From CAWBCR01 sp963787375 (GTDB taxonomy: Bacteria; Chloroflexota; Anaerolineae; Aggregatilineales; UBA3940), in contig CAWBCR010000027.1 in assembly GCA_963787375.1 (NCBI GenBank), positions 168,373-232,372 on the forward strand: a stretch of 64,000 nt of DNA, written 5' to 3'. The notes under the pieces are model-generated. The model was not told the DNA's origin. It saw only the letters and a program-made list of their open reading frames with translations, and did not search any database. Positions 29,293 to 37,835 of this stretch are shown piece by piece. Within the stretch, counting starts at the first letter, position 1, and each line of letters opens with the position of its first letter. The translations under genes were made by a program, and so were the position numbers.

Positions 29293-29797
29293 TTGAACGA
29301 GCCGGTGCTGGTACTGAACGCAAATTACGAACCACTCAACATCTGCACGACGCGCAGGGCGGTCGGCCTGATGATGACCGGCAAGGCGGAAATGCTCGTC
29401 GATGGGCGCGGCTTGATCCAGAACTCCCTCAACGACTTTCCCGCGTCCGTCCATCGTGCGGCTGTCATATATGGTGCACCATCCCCGCCAGCGCGTGAAG
29501 CTGACCAAGCGTGAGATCTTTCGCCGTGACAACTTTACCTGTCAGTACTGCGGCAAGCGTTCTGCCAACATGACGATTGACCACGTGGTGCCGCGTCACC
29601 GGGGCGGCGAGCATACCTGGGAGAACCTGGTCACCGCATGCCCGGCCTGCAACCGCCGCAAAGGCGGGCGCACGCCGCAGGAAGCGGATATGCCACTGCG
29701 CCACCAACCGCGCGAGCCGGTCGCGTCCGCCGAGTACCTGTTCGGTGCGCTGCTCGACTCACACGACGAGTGGATTGAATACGTCCGGGGCTGGTAG
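29293..29797 (+). CDS. HNH endonuclease family protein (frame interrupted near 29443)
   Basis: The N-terminal half LNEPVLVLNANYEPLNICTT and the C-terminal half KLTKREIFRRDNFTCQYCGK belong to one family of short HNH proteins common in Chloroflexota and cyanobacteria. The frame breaks after NDFP; removing the G at 29443 gives NDFPRPSIVRLSYMVHHPR and restores about 167 residues. The HNH core has two zinc knuckles (CQYC and CPAC), the catalytic IDHVVPRHRGG and the Asn in TWENLVTACPACNRRKGG. The start is probably TTG 29293, just after GGGGGG; a GTG at 29249 is an alternative. The biological substrate of this family is unclear. Confidence 0.8.
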
Positions 29798-29825
29798 CCG
29801 GCGGACACACATACCCGACAGTCAA

Positions 29826-29856
29826 ACGGGGGCGGCTCTGTGCGAGCCGCCCCCGT
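29826..29856. terminator. Hairpin between convergent HNH and hpf genes
   Basis: ACGGGGGCGGCTC and GAGCCGCCCCCGT form a 13-bp stem with loop TGTGC, placed between two convergent stop codons. The T-runs on both sides are poor, so it may serve as a bidirectional, inefficient terminator. Confidence 0.6.
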
Positions 29857-29890
29857 CGTGTATTCAACGGTGACATTGAGCCCTGCGGTG

Positions 29891-30445
29891 CTACACTACC
29901 TCAGGCACCAACAGCCCGTAATTGCCGTCCATGCGCCGGTAGATAACGTTCACCGCGTCGGTTTCCGCGTTGACAAACACAAAGAAGTCGTGCCCCAGCA
30001 GTTCCATCTGGTCGATGGCTTCTTCTTCGTGCATCGGCAGAACGGAGAAGGCTTTGCGGCGGATCACGCGGCCGGTGTCGAACATATCCTCTTCCAGCTC
30101 AATTGCCGTCTCGAACCCGGCGAATTCCTCCTGCGCCTCGCCGCGATGCCTGCGCTTACCTTTGTAGCGTTCAATCTGGCGGTACATCTTGTCGACAACC
30201 GCGTCGACGGCAGCAAACAGGTCGGTCGTACGCTCCTCCGCTCGCAGGATCGTGCCCCGCGCGTTGTGCAGCGTGATCTGCGCCACCTGCCGGGTCCCGC
30301 TGCGATTCGCTTTTTCTTCAGCAAGGTCAACCTGGATTTCAACGATATTGGGCATGTACCGGTCGAGACGTTCCATTTTGCGTTCCACATACGATTGGAG
30401 CCGAGGTGTGATGTCGACATTGCGCCCGCGAATGGTGATATCCAT
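29891..30445 (-). CDS. hpf: Ribosome hibernation promoting factor, long form
   Basis: The 184-residue protein begins at ATG 30445 after GAAGGAGAA; a longer upstream frame lacks a site. The N-terminal domain (MDITIRGRNVDITPRLQSYV to about 110) is the S30AE/YfiA fold that blocks the decoding centre. The C-terminal part (RRKAFSVLPMHEEEAIDQM and HDFFVFVNAETDAVNVIYRR) is the dimerisation domain of long HPF, which pairs 70S ribosomes into 100S particles in stationary phase. The linker is Glu-rich. The gene is 67 bases downstream of comF, possibly at the end of the same minus-strand operon. Confidence 0.95.
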   Translation of the reverse strand: MDITIRGRNVDITPRLQSYVERKMERLDRYMPNIVEIQVDLAEEKANRSGTRQVAQITLHNARGTILRAEERTTDLFAAVDAVVDKMYRQIERYKGKRRHRGEAQEEFAGFETAIELEEDMFDTGRVIRRKAFSVLPMHEEEAIDQMELLGHDFFVFVNAETDAVNVIYRRMDGNYGLLVPEVV

Positions 30446-30512
30446 GGACGATTCTCCTTCTTGGCTAGGAAACTGGCCCAGTTTCTGACACATCCGCAGG
30501 CCGCGAGGCCGG

Positions 30513-31247
30513 TCAGAGGGTGCGGGCCAGGGTGATCCCGTAAACAGTTGCTGCGCCTGCATCGAGCAGCGCCTGAGCGCAGGCGTTCAGCGTCGCGCCG
30601 GTTGTGCATACATCATCGACAAGCACTATGTTACGCTCGTCGACGGCTGCAAGGTCAGCAGCAAACGCGTCGGCGACGTTACGCATCCGGTCGTCATAGT
30701 CGTACGTCAGCTGTTGGGGAGTTTGCCGCGCTCGCCATAGCGCATCGTCGCCGAGCAGCGGCAGCCTCCAGCGTTCGCCGAGCTCCTCAGCCAGCAACCC
30801 GGCATGATTGTAGCCCCGTTGTGCGCGGCGATCGGGGTGCATCGGCACGGCACACAGGACCGCGTCTGGGAACGTGGGCCGTTCTAGCACACGCGTCATC
30901 TGCTCTGCCAGCAGAGGGGCCAGCGCGCGGCGATGGCGGAACTTCAGCGCCAGGATAGCCCGGCGCAGGCTGCCCTCATAACGAAAAGCGCTCCACACGC
31001 GGGCGAACGCGGGTCGCTGCTCGACGCATCGTGAACAGAGACCGGGTTCGGCCAGCGGCGTGCTGCAGATGGCGCACACCGCTTCCCCGAGTGGAGCGAA
31101 TTTCCCAACACACTTCTCACACAGGCTGCTTCCCACGCGCCCACAACCGGCGCAGCGGGGCGGAAACAGCAGGTCCAGAGCCGCCTGTGACAGCCGCCGC
31201 GCCTGCCGCACCGTCTGAAGCGGCAGAGGACTGCTATCGAATGGCAT
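30513..31247 (-). CDS. comF: ComF family phosphoribosyltransferase-like protein
   Basis: The 244-residue product has an N-terminal zinc-finger-like region with four CxxC knuckles (CAGCG, CEKC, CAIC, CSRC within residues 30-75) and a PRTase fold whose PRPP loop is IVLVDDVCTTGATL near residue 205. The landmark VPMHPDRRAQRGYNHAGLLA identifies the ComF/GntX family. In naturally competent bacteria ComF is needed for uptake of transforming DNA, and it acts in the cytoplasm. It follows the Tad-type genes by about 54 bases on the same strand, a position that may link it to pilus-dependent DNA uptake. No ComEA/ComEC is seen in the window. Confidence 0.9.
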   Translation of the reverse strand: MPFDSSPLPLQTVRQARRLSQAALDLLFPPRCAGCGRVGSSLCEKCVGKFAPLGEAVCAICSTPLAEPGLCSRCVEQRPAFARVWSAFRYEGSLRRAILALKFRHRRALAPLLAEQMTRVLERPTFPDAVLCAVPMHPDRRAQRGYNHAGLLAEELGERWRLPLLGDDALWRARQTPQQLTYDYDDRMRNVADAFAADLAAVDERNIVLVDDVCTTGATLNACAQALLDAGAATVYGITLARTL

Positions 31248-31301
31248 CAGCCGGGCCTTTCAAAGCCGGGAGCCGAAGGCCCCGTTACAGAGCCGCGCTG
31301 C

Positions 31302-32237
31302 CTATCTGAAAAAGGCTTTGAACAACTGCACGCCTGCCGGGCCCAACAACACGATCCAGATCGACGGGAAGATGAAGATAACCATCGGGATCATCATCTT
31401 GATCGGGGCCTGCTGCGCCTTCTCCTGCGCGCGCTGGCGGCGCTTGATACGCATCTGGTCGGCCTGGATGGTCAGCACGCGCGATATGCTCACGCCGAGT
31501 TGATCCGCCTGGATGATCGCACCGACGAACGTTGTCACGTCCGGCACGTCCATTGTCTCGGCCATCGCGTGCAGCGCGTCACGCCGCGTCTTGCCGATCT
31601 GAATCTCCTGCATAACGCGGCCAAACGCAAGCGCCAGCTCGTTTTCCCACTTCTCGTACACCTTGCCCATCGCCTGGTCAAAGCCGAGGCCGGCGTTAAC
31701 GCAGATCGACATCAAGTCGAGCGCGTCGGGCAGCGACTTGAGAATCTCATTCTGGCGCTTGGAGACCTTGTTCGACAGCCACATCTGCGGCAGCATAAAG
31801 CCCATTACTCCGCCGCCCACGACGCCCAGGATGACATACAGCGGCTTCTGGTTTGAGATGCTGAAGACGACCAAAAGCAGCAGCGCCATGCCGCCCATCG
31901 CACCGAAACGCATCACCCAGAAGATCGCCGGGGTCAGGTTGCTCGGGTTTCCGGCCAGGTCGATCCTGCGCTGCGTCTTCTCAAGCGTTTCGGCGGGTGT
32001 GAACGCCGAGGTCAGCCGGGCAAGTTGGGTCGCCAGTGGAATCAGAACACGCTCGGAGAACGGCACCGACATCTCGATTTCTTCGAGATTGGCCTGAATG
32101 TCCGCCTCGCTGGCGTACTCTGCCAGGCGGTCGGCCAGTGGGTCAACGTCGCTGTTCTGGCGCATACCGACGATGATCAGTGCGATCGCCAGAATAAGGA
32201 TGACCACGCCGATGGCAATCAAACCGATGATATTCAT
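31302..32237 (-). CDS. tadC: TadC-like type II secretion F-domain protein
   Basis: The 311-residue inner-membrane protein has a short N-terminal hydrophobic helix and a T2SSF domain with the late pattern LPDALDLMSICVNAGLGFDQAM near residue 165, followed by two more membrane helices (VIFIFPSIWIVLLGPAGVQL). It should act as platform for Flp pilus assembly together with the upstream protein. It is the last Tad gene before comF. Names TadB and TadC are given by gene order only: the two F-domain proteins are paralogs and were assigned by position. The intergenic gap to the preceding gene is 50 bases. Confidence 0.88.
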   Translation of the reverse strand: MNIIGLIAIGVVILILAIALIIVGMRQNSDVDPLADRLAEYASEADIQANLEEIEMSVPFSERVLIPLATQLARLTSAFTPAETLEKTQRRIDLAGNPSNLTPAIFWVMRFGAMGGMALLLLVVFSISNQKPLYVILGVVGGGVMGFMLPQMWLSNKVSKRQNEILKSLPDALDLMSICVNAGLGFDQAMGKVYEKWENELALAFGRVMQEIQIGKTRRDALHAMAETMDVPDVTTFVGAIIQADQLGVSISRVLTIQADQMRIKRRQRAQEKAQQAPIKMMIPMVIFIFPSIWIVLLGPAGVQLFKAFFR

Positions 32238-32287
32238 GTGCTATACCTCGTAAACCACATGCCGGACGAGTGATGACCGCGCCGCGT

Positions 32288-33241
32288 CTACACTTCGATG
32301 TCGACGATACGGTTGATAATCGCCAGGCCGATAGCCATCATGCCCAGGCCAGCGGCGATCAGCGGCCAGCCGCACGGGATCGGCATGCCGGGGATGAACG
32401 CCCCGCCCTTGTCCGGCCCGAAGAACAACTGGCCCATGTACTTCGGGTTGATGAGCAGCAGGAACACGGCCAGGCCAATTGGCAGAATGCCGATCAGCGT
32501 TCCGGTGGCACGGCCTGATGCGGTCAGCGTCCTGATTTCACCCTTGATGCGCACGCGCTCGCGGATCGTCTCGCTGATGGTGTCAAGGATTTCGGCCAGG
32601 TTACCGCCGACTTCGCGCTGAATGTTCACCGCCGTGAAGACCAGGTCGAGGTCTTCGCTTTCGATACGGCTGAGCATGTTGTTCAGCGCCGTGTCCATAG
32701 GCACGCCGATCGAGATCTCAGACACCACGCGCTTAAACTCGATGCTTGCTGGAGGCGGCGCTTCCTTCCCCACGGCTTCCATCGCCTGCGGGATGCTGTA
32801 GCCTGCCCGTAGCGAGTTCACCCACAGGTTGAGAATGTCCGCCAACTGGTTGTTGAAGTCGTTGAGGCGCTTGGACTGCCGCGTCGACACGTAGATGCGA
32901 GGGGCGAAGATCCCGGCGATGAACCCCAGACCGCCACCCAGCGGGCCGCGCAGCATCAGGCCCAGCGCCCCCAGGCCAACTGCCATGACGACGTGCAGCA
33001 GCAGATATTCGCTGACCGTTAGCTTGACGTCGGCCTTGCGCAGCTGCGACCGGATGGAGCCCGTGAGCCCCCTGCGGTCGAGCATGAGGTCCAGGCGTCG
33101 GGCCACCGCCTCACGCGTGCTGATCGTCTGCTGGACTTCCTGAGCCGCGGAATCCGATGGTCCGGGCCGCCACTCGGTATCGATAAACGAATCGAGATTC
33201 TCCAGCCGTTCAGTTGTTTTGTCGCGTCCGAATAGGCCCAT
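32288..33241 (-). CDS. tadB: TadB-like type II secretion F-domain protein
   Basis: The 317-residue protein has a soluble N-terminal part (residues 1-80), two membrane helices near 85-120, the F-domain segment NNQLADILNLWVNSLRAGYS near 135, a middle VFTAVNIQREVGGNLAEILD, and two C-terminal helices. This is the usual TadB layout. It lies between TadA and the second F-domain protein on the minus strand, the typical tadABC order. Together they form the inner-membrane platform that the TadA ATPase drives. Gaps on both sides are short (50 and 94 bases), consistent with one transcript. Confidence 0.9.
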   Translation of the reverse strand: MGLFGRDKTTERLENLDSFIDTEWRPGPSDSAAQEVQQTISTREAVARRLDLMLDRRGLTGSIRSQLRKADVKLTVSEYLLLHVVMAVGLGALGLMLRGPLGGGLGFIAGIFAPRIYVSTRQSKRLNDFNNQLADILNLWVNSLRAGYSIPQAMEAVGKEAPPPASIEFKRVVSEISIGVPMDTALNNMLSRIESEDLDLVFTAVNIQREVGGNLAEILDTISETIRERVRIKGEIRTLTASGRATGTLIGILPIGLAVFLLLINPKYMGQLFFGPDKGGAFIPGMPIPCGWPLIAAGLGMMAIGLAIINRIVDIEV

Positions 33242-33335
33242 ATCTCTACCCTCCGCCTACCAACCCTGCATTTGCAGCCCACCGCCATGCGCGCGCCGGG
33301 CACAGCCAGCACGCGCCGGAGAAGGCTGTCATGAC

Positions 33336-34757
33336 TTACCGGCGCCCGATGCCGAACACAGAAGGTGGTAGCTGGATACCTGCGTCGATGATCCTGTCCA
33401 TGTTCTTAGGCCGCAGGCCGGTCGGTTTGATCTGCCCAACAATCCGGCTGCCGTCCATCCCTGTTTGCTCGAACACGAAGATGTCCGACATCGTTACCAC
33501 TTCGCCTTCCATACCCTGTATCTCGGTGACGCGCGTGATCTTGCGCGACCCATCGCGCATCCGGTCCTGGTGGCAGATCAGCTGAATAGCCGCGGCGATC
33601 TGCTCACGAATGGCCCGGATGGGCAGGTCCATGCCGGCCATCATGCACATCGTCTCCAGACGGGAGATCGTATCACGCGGGCTGTTGCTGTGCGCCGTGC
33701 TCATCGAGCCATCGTGCCCGGTGTTCATGGCCTGCACCAGGTCCAGCGCCTCACCACCACGGACCTCGCCCACGACGATCCGGTCGGGGCGCATTCGTAG
33801 CGTGTTGATCACCAGATCACGGATCGTAATCTCGCCCTTGCCCTCGATGTTGGGTGGGCGGCTTTCCAGCCGGACCACGTGGTCCTGCCGAAGCTGAAGC
33901 TCTGCCGCGTTCTCGATCGTCACAATACGCTCATCGGAAGGGATGAAGCCCGACATGATGTTGAGCAGCGTCGTCTTGCCGGAGCCGGTGCCCCCCGATA
34001 TGACGATGTTAAACCCGGAAATCACGCACGCTCGCATGAACTCCATCGTCTCGATAGTCGCTGAACCAAAGTCGATGATGTTCTGTACCGTCAGCGGGAC
34101 CTTGGAGAATTTACGGATGGTCAGCGCCGAGCCGTCAATCGCAATCGGCGGGATGACGGCATTCACGCGGGAGCCGTCAGGCAGACGGGCGTCGACCAGC
34201 GGCGAGCTTTCGTCGATGCGGCGGCCCAGCGGTGACACGATGCGGTCGATGATGCGCCGCAGGTGGTCCTCACTCTCGAAATGCACCGGAACCAGCTCCA
34301 GCAGACCCTTGCGCTCAATGTAGATCTTCTCATGGCCGATGGTCATGATCTCGGTGATTTCGGGGTCATCGAGCAGCGGCTCAAGCGGGCCGAAGCCCAG
34401 CAGTTCCGCCACGATCTGCTCGTGCAGACGGCGGCGCTCGTTGCGCGCCAGTACGATGTTCTCTTCCATCAGGATCTGGTTAAACAGCTCATCGATGCGA
34501 GCCCGCAGCTCCTCGGACTTTGTCAGGTCGAACGTCTCGCCCGGCCCCAGGTCTTCCAGCAGGCGGCGCTGCACGCGCTCTTTGATGTCAATCCCGGCGG
34601 CCTGTCCAACTATGCCATGGACCGACTCGCGGCGCTGGCGCATCTGCGGGCTGCCAGAGTCAGGCCGCTGCTGGTAGGAGGACGATTGCCCGCTTCCCTG
34701 TTCGCCGCCTTCGCCAGAGCCGCCCGGCCCTTTCTCGATTCGCTTCAGTAGTGACAT
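33336..34757 (-). CDS. tadA: TadA/CpaF pilus assembly ATPase
   Basis: The 473-residue hexameric ATPase powers Flp pilus extension. A Gly/Ser/Gln-rich N-terminus (residues 1-45) precedes the all-helical domain, then PLLDDPEITEIMTIGHEKIY, LPDGSRVNAVIPPIAIDG, Walker A ISGGTGSGKTTLLNIM near residue 257, the Asp box, Walker B-region GEVRGGEALDLVQAMNTGHD with the AGA-like STAHSNSPRDTISRLE. All active-site features of the CpaF branch of secretion ATPases are present. It follows the CpaE-like protein by 24 bases and precedes two TadB/C proteins, giving the canonical order on the minus strand. Confidence 0.95.
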   Translation of the reverse strand: MSLLKRIEKGPGGSGEGGEQGSGQSSSYQQRPDSGSPQMRQRRESVHGIVGQAAGIDIKERVQRRLLEDLGPGETFDLTKSEELRARIDELFNQILMEENIVLARNERRRLHEQIVAELLGFGPLEPLLDDPEITEIMTIGHEKIYIERKGLLELVPVHFESEDHLRRIIDRIVSPLGRRIDESSPLVDARLPDGSRVNAVIPPIAIDGSALTIRKFSKVPLTVQNIIDFGSATIETMEFMRACVISGFNIVISGGTGSGKTTLLNIMSGFIPSDERIVTIENAAELQLRQDHVVRLESRPPNIEGKGEITIRDLVINTLRMRPDRIVVGEVRGGEALDLVQAMNTGHDGSMSTAHSNSPRDTISRLETMCMMAGMDLPIRAIREQIAAAIQLICHQDRMRDGSRKITRVTEIQGMEGEVVTMSDIFVFEQTGMDGSRIVGQIKPTGLRPKNMDRIIDAGIQLPPSVFGIGRR

Positions 34758-34781
34758 TCCTCACACCTCCATATTCACCGA

Positions 34782-36062
34782 TTAGCTGCGGCCCAGCCCA
34801 AAGAGCCCTTTGCGCTGTTCCTGCTCAGACAGATCGTCTTCCAGTTCCACGCGCTCAAGATGCTCCTGCACCATTTGTACCAGGTCGTTGAGCGCTTTGG
34901 CGGCAGGTGATCGGCGCGGATCGGCGGTGATCAGCGGCGCGCCACGGTTAAGCGCATCGTTTGCGGCAGGGTCTATTGGGATTTCCATATTGACCTCGTG
35001 CCGGAGGTAATTCGAGATCTGTTCCGCCGTCACCCGCCCGTCTTTCTCGATCTGGTTCAGCACCAGCAGCGTTTGATCGGCCGGGTACTCGGCGCCCGTC
35101 AGCTCGGTAAACATGATCTTCGAGTCTTTGACGGCGGGCATGGTGGGCGTCGCCAGCACAATCAGCCGGTCCGCCACCTGAATACCCCCAGCCAGCACAT
35201 CGTCAAAGTGGGTTGATGTGTCGACAATCACGTAGTCGAACTGAGACTTGAGATAGTTCAGCATGTTAATGATGCTGGCCATCGAAACAGCGCCCACCTC
35301 CGCCGGAGTTGGCGGGGCAAGTATCAGCTTGACGCCGCTTTCGTGTGGAATCATGATAGTATCCGCAGACTGGGAGTTGATCTCCTCCGGCACCTCGCAC
35401 ATCTGAGCCATGTCGATCACGCTGTACTGGCCGCGCGTGTTCAGGAAGACGGCGACGTCACCGAAATCCATGTTGCCATCAACGATCACCACGCGGTTCT
35501 CACCGGACTGGCGGGCCAGTCCGATCCCCAGGTTGACAGCGATCGTTGTCTTACCGACGCCGCCTTTCGGCCCCAGCACCATGATCACCTTGCCAGCGCC
35601 GCGCTGCATGCCGATGTCATAACCGGGGCCGGTGGGCATCTGGGTTGACATTCCACCGGTGGGCATCGACGGCGCTTCGGCGGGCATCTTGTTGTATGCG
35701 CGCCGGATCGATTCAGGTAGGTCGTCGGCGACCCGCGCGCCCTTCGCCACGAAGTCCACCGCACCCGCACGGATAGCCTGGCGCATGTAATTCGCATCGT
35801 CCTGCACCGAGACGATGATCACCTGCGTCCGAGGGAACTCCGCCGTGATGCGCTGTGTCGCCGCCAGGCCGCCCATGCCTGGCATGTTGATGTCCATCAG
35901 CACAACATCAGGGCGATGCTCCCTGACCTTCTCGATGGCTGTCTCGCCGTTCTCGGCATAGTCGACAACCTCAAGGTCGTCCTCGTACTCAAGCAGACGA
36001 CGGGTGCCGTCGCGCGTCTCGTCGTTGTCGTCTACCAGCAGAACTCTGATCTTGTTCGCCAT
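34782..36062 (-). CDS. cpaE: CpaE/TadZ-like ATPase with an N-terminal response-regulator receiver domain
   Basis: From ATG 36062 (after GAGGGATATGT) the product has 426 residues. Residues 1-125 are a receiver domain with the acidic pair VLLVDDND, the phosphorylatable Asp in VVLMDINMPGMGG near 57, and Lys in FVAKGARV near 107. After a linker rich in Met/Pro/Gly, residues about 155-400 form a ParA/MinD-type ATPase with deviant Walker A GPKGGVGKTTIAVN near 168 and VIVDGNMDFGDVAVFLNTRG. CpaE/TadZ positions the Tad pilus machine at the cell pole in other bacteria. An intact receiver, rather than a degenerate one, suggests phosphorylation-dependent control, perhaps by the kinase encoded upstream. 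Confidence 0.92.
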   Translation of the reverse strand: MANKIRVLLVDDNDETRDGTRRLLEYEDDLEVVDYAENGETAIEKVREHRPDVVLMDINMPGMGGLAATQRITAEFPRTQVIIVSVQDDANYMRQAIRAGAVDFVAKGARVADDLPESIRRAYNKMPAEAPSMPTGGMSTQMPTGPGYDIGMQRGAGKVIMVLGPKGGVGKTTIAVNLGIGLARQSGENRVVIVDGNMDFGDVAVFLNTRGQYSVIDMAQMCEVPEEINSQSADTIMIPHESGVKLILAPPTPAEVGAVSMASIINMLNYLKSQFDYVIVDTSTHFDDVLAGGIQVADRLIVLATPTMPAVKDSKIMFTELTGAEYPADQTLLVLNQIEKDGRVTAEQISNYLRHEVNMEIPIDPAANDALNRGAPLITADPRRSPAAKALNDLVQMVQEHLERVELEDDLSEQEQRKGLFGLGRS

Positions 36063-36463
36063 ACATATCCCTCGGCGCATGGCTGTAAGTTGTCAAAACA
36101 ATGCGAACTATATTCAACACTATACTCGAATCGCGGAAGTGCTGCCACTCACGGCGGCTAACGCCGACGCGAGTCCACGATATCAAGAACTGGCTGTCAT
36201 GACCGAATTCATACCCTGTTGAGCGCAGGTCGCGCAGGCCGGAACCACTCCAGCACACCAAAAGATGCCCGCGCTGCAGGTCCGTGAGCGTGCCCCTACT
36301 ATACCCGAATCACTTTGCGTGTCAAGCGCGCCAGGGCGTGGCGCACGATCTTTCCCAGCGGAGATTGCGCGCGCACGGCGTGCGCGCAATAAAAAGCATA
36401 ACGGAGCCTCCAGGGAGGCTCCATTAGACTTCGTGGACCCTATCTGCGTAAGGCCTGACGCAG
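36063..36463. other. 401-base intergenic region between cpaE and the Flp pilin gene
   Basis: No gene of convincing coding character was seen here. It contains the flp terminator (36391-36422) on the minus strand, a second GC-rich hairpin at about 36369-36387, and AT-richer sequence from 36085 to 36140 containing TTGACA and TATAGT-like boxes on the minus strand. These could form a cpaE promoter but do not align to a clear -35/-10 pair. The region may be the split between strong pilin transcription and lower transcription of the assembly genes. Confidence 0.6.
36391..36422 (-). terminator. Rho-independent terminator of the Flp pilin gene
   Basis: On the minus strand GGAGCCTCC and GGAGGCTCC form a 9-bp stem with a 2-base centre, followed by GTTATGC and TTTTT. 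It begins 41 bases after the pilin stop codon. Confidence 0.72.
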
Positions 36464-36610
36464 TTAGATGGCGTTCACGATGTTGCTGAACACATTGCCG
36501 ATTGCCGGGCCAAGCAGCGCCAGAATGACGATCACGACCACGGCGACCAGGACAAGGATCAGCGCGTACTCAACAAGACCTTGGCCTTCTTCACGCGGAA
36601 CGAATAACAT
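36464..36610 (-). CDS. flp: Flp/Fap-type prepilin, 48 residues
   Basis: The start is ATG 36610 after AAAGGAGTACTCC and the stop TAA lies at 36466-36464. The product shows the class IVb Flp hallmark: a short leader with EEGQGLVEYALILVLVAVV, where G-x4-EYALI marks prepilin peptidase cleavage and the Glu/Tyr pair of the mature N-terminus. A single hydrophobic helix and a short tail (GPAIGNVFSNIVNAI) follow, as in the major Flp pilin. At 48 residues it fits the family. It sits beside the Tad genes on the same strand, closed by its own terminator, which fits a highly expressed pilin unit. No prepilin peptidase gene is visible in the window. Confidence 0.93.
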   Translation of the reverse strand: MLFVPREEGQGLVEYALILVLVAVVVIVILALLGPAIGNVFSNIVNAI

Positions 36611-36735
36611 TGGAGTACTCCTTTAACTGATAGAAGATAACGATATGCTCCTATTCTATTCGAAGTACACGGGTCCTGTAAATAGGAGCTTTATCCTGTA
36701 ACGATTTTGATATGCGCCCGCCCAGTCCGCACGCG

Positions 36736-37810
36736 TCACATATTCTCGATATCCTGTTCGGGGCCAGCCGGTATGTCTATCTCGATTTTAGCCCCCTGCC
36801 CCGGCAGGCTGTCAACACGAATAGTGCCATCCACCAGCTTGACTCTGTTCCTGAAGCGCGCCCAACCCCAACGTCTCACTGTTGCTGGCATTGAGGCTCA
36901 GACGGCCCGTGCCGAAACCGCGTCCGTTGTCTTCGACAATGGCCCGCACCCGGTCGCCGCTGAGGTCGAGTGTCACCTTGACATAGCTGGCACCACTGTG
37001 ATCGCGAGCGTGCTCCATCAGCCCCTGGATGCCGCGGAACATCAACACCTCCCGATACCGTTCCAGCCGGCGCGACATGTTGCCGATTGGCTCGAGCTCC
37101 GTCTCAACGCCCGTCTTTTCCGCGAAACCCTCCAGGTAACGCTTGAGCGTTGGCGCCAGCCCCAGGTCGGTCAGCATCATCGGGCTCAGGTCGAAGATGA
37201 ATCCGCGCACCTTCTGGAAAGCCTCGTTGGCCGCCGTCTTGAGGTTGATCAGTTCCTCGCGCGCCTTCTCTGGCTTCTTGTCGAACAGCTTCTGGCAGAT
37301 TTCGGCCTGGAGGATGAAGTTCGTCAGCGCATGGGCCGGGCCGTCGTGCATGCGGCGCGCCAGCTTGTTGCGCTCCTCCTCCTGCGCGTCGATGACCCTC
37401 ACGACGATTTCGCGCGCATCGAAGCTTTCGCCGTCATCGCTCTCTTCCCGGCGCGACAGCACGCTGGCCAGTTCCTGAAGCGCCTCAGTGTTTCTCTTCA
37501 CTGCGGCCTCTTCCGCCTGGAGCCGCTCCATCTGGGCACGCAGTGTCATCAGGCGCTGCTGCGTATCGAGCGCTTCCGCGTAGGCCTCTTTGATGGCCAT
37601 GCGCGGCGTTTGCTCGAGCGCTCCCTCGATGCGCCGCACCTCGCTGATGACCGCCGCGTTGCGCTGCGCTAACTGTTCCACCTGCCCGCGTGACTGGCTC
37701 ACCTTGGAGTTGATGTCTCGCAGCTCGCCGTTGGTCCGTTCCATCTCGGCGCGCAGCAGGTCGAGCGCCTCATCTTTGCTGCTCTTGGTCGCCTGTGCTT
37801 GCATAGTCAT
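36736..37810 (-). CDS. NarL-type sensor histidine kinase, cytoplasmic (frame interrupted near 36847)
   Basis: The protein is soluble, with no membrane segment. Residues 15-140 are coiled coil, then the HisKA_3 box EEERNKLARRMHDGPAHAL with the phospho-His near 153. The ATPase part has the G1-like VEDNGRGFGTG and G2-like LGLGALQE. The frame breaks there; removing the base at 36847 gives LQERVKLVDGTIRVDSLPGQ and the expected end to a TGA at 36738-36736 (about 357 residues). Oddly, the N-box reads QGLMEHARDH, where QExLxNAxxH is usual, so the conserved Glu and Asn are missing. Its partner regulator is encoded directly upstream (25-base gap). The system probably controls the adjacent Tad pilus genes, by context only. 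Confidence 0.82.
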
Positions 37811-37835
37811 ACGTCACCTTTACCCACAAACCGCA

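Noticed and set aside
27988..29532. A 514-codon minus-strand frame opposite the beta-propeller gene
   Set aside because: The propeller repeats on the plus strand are clear, and regular repeats often leave long antisense frames.
29826..29856. The hairpin between HNH and hpf as part of a riboswitch or small RNA
   Set aside because: It is a single simple stem between convergent stop codons with no further conserved-looking structure.
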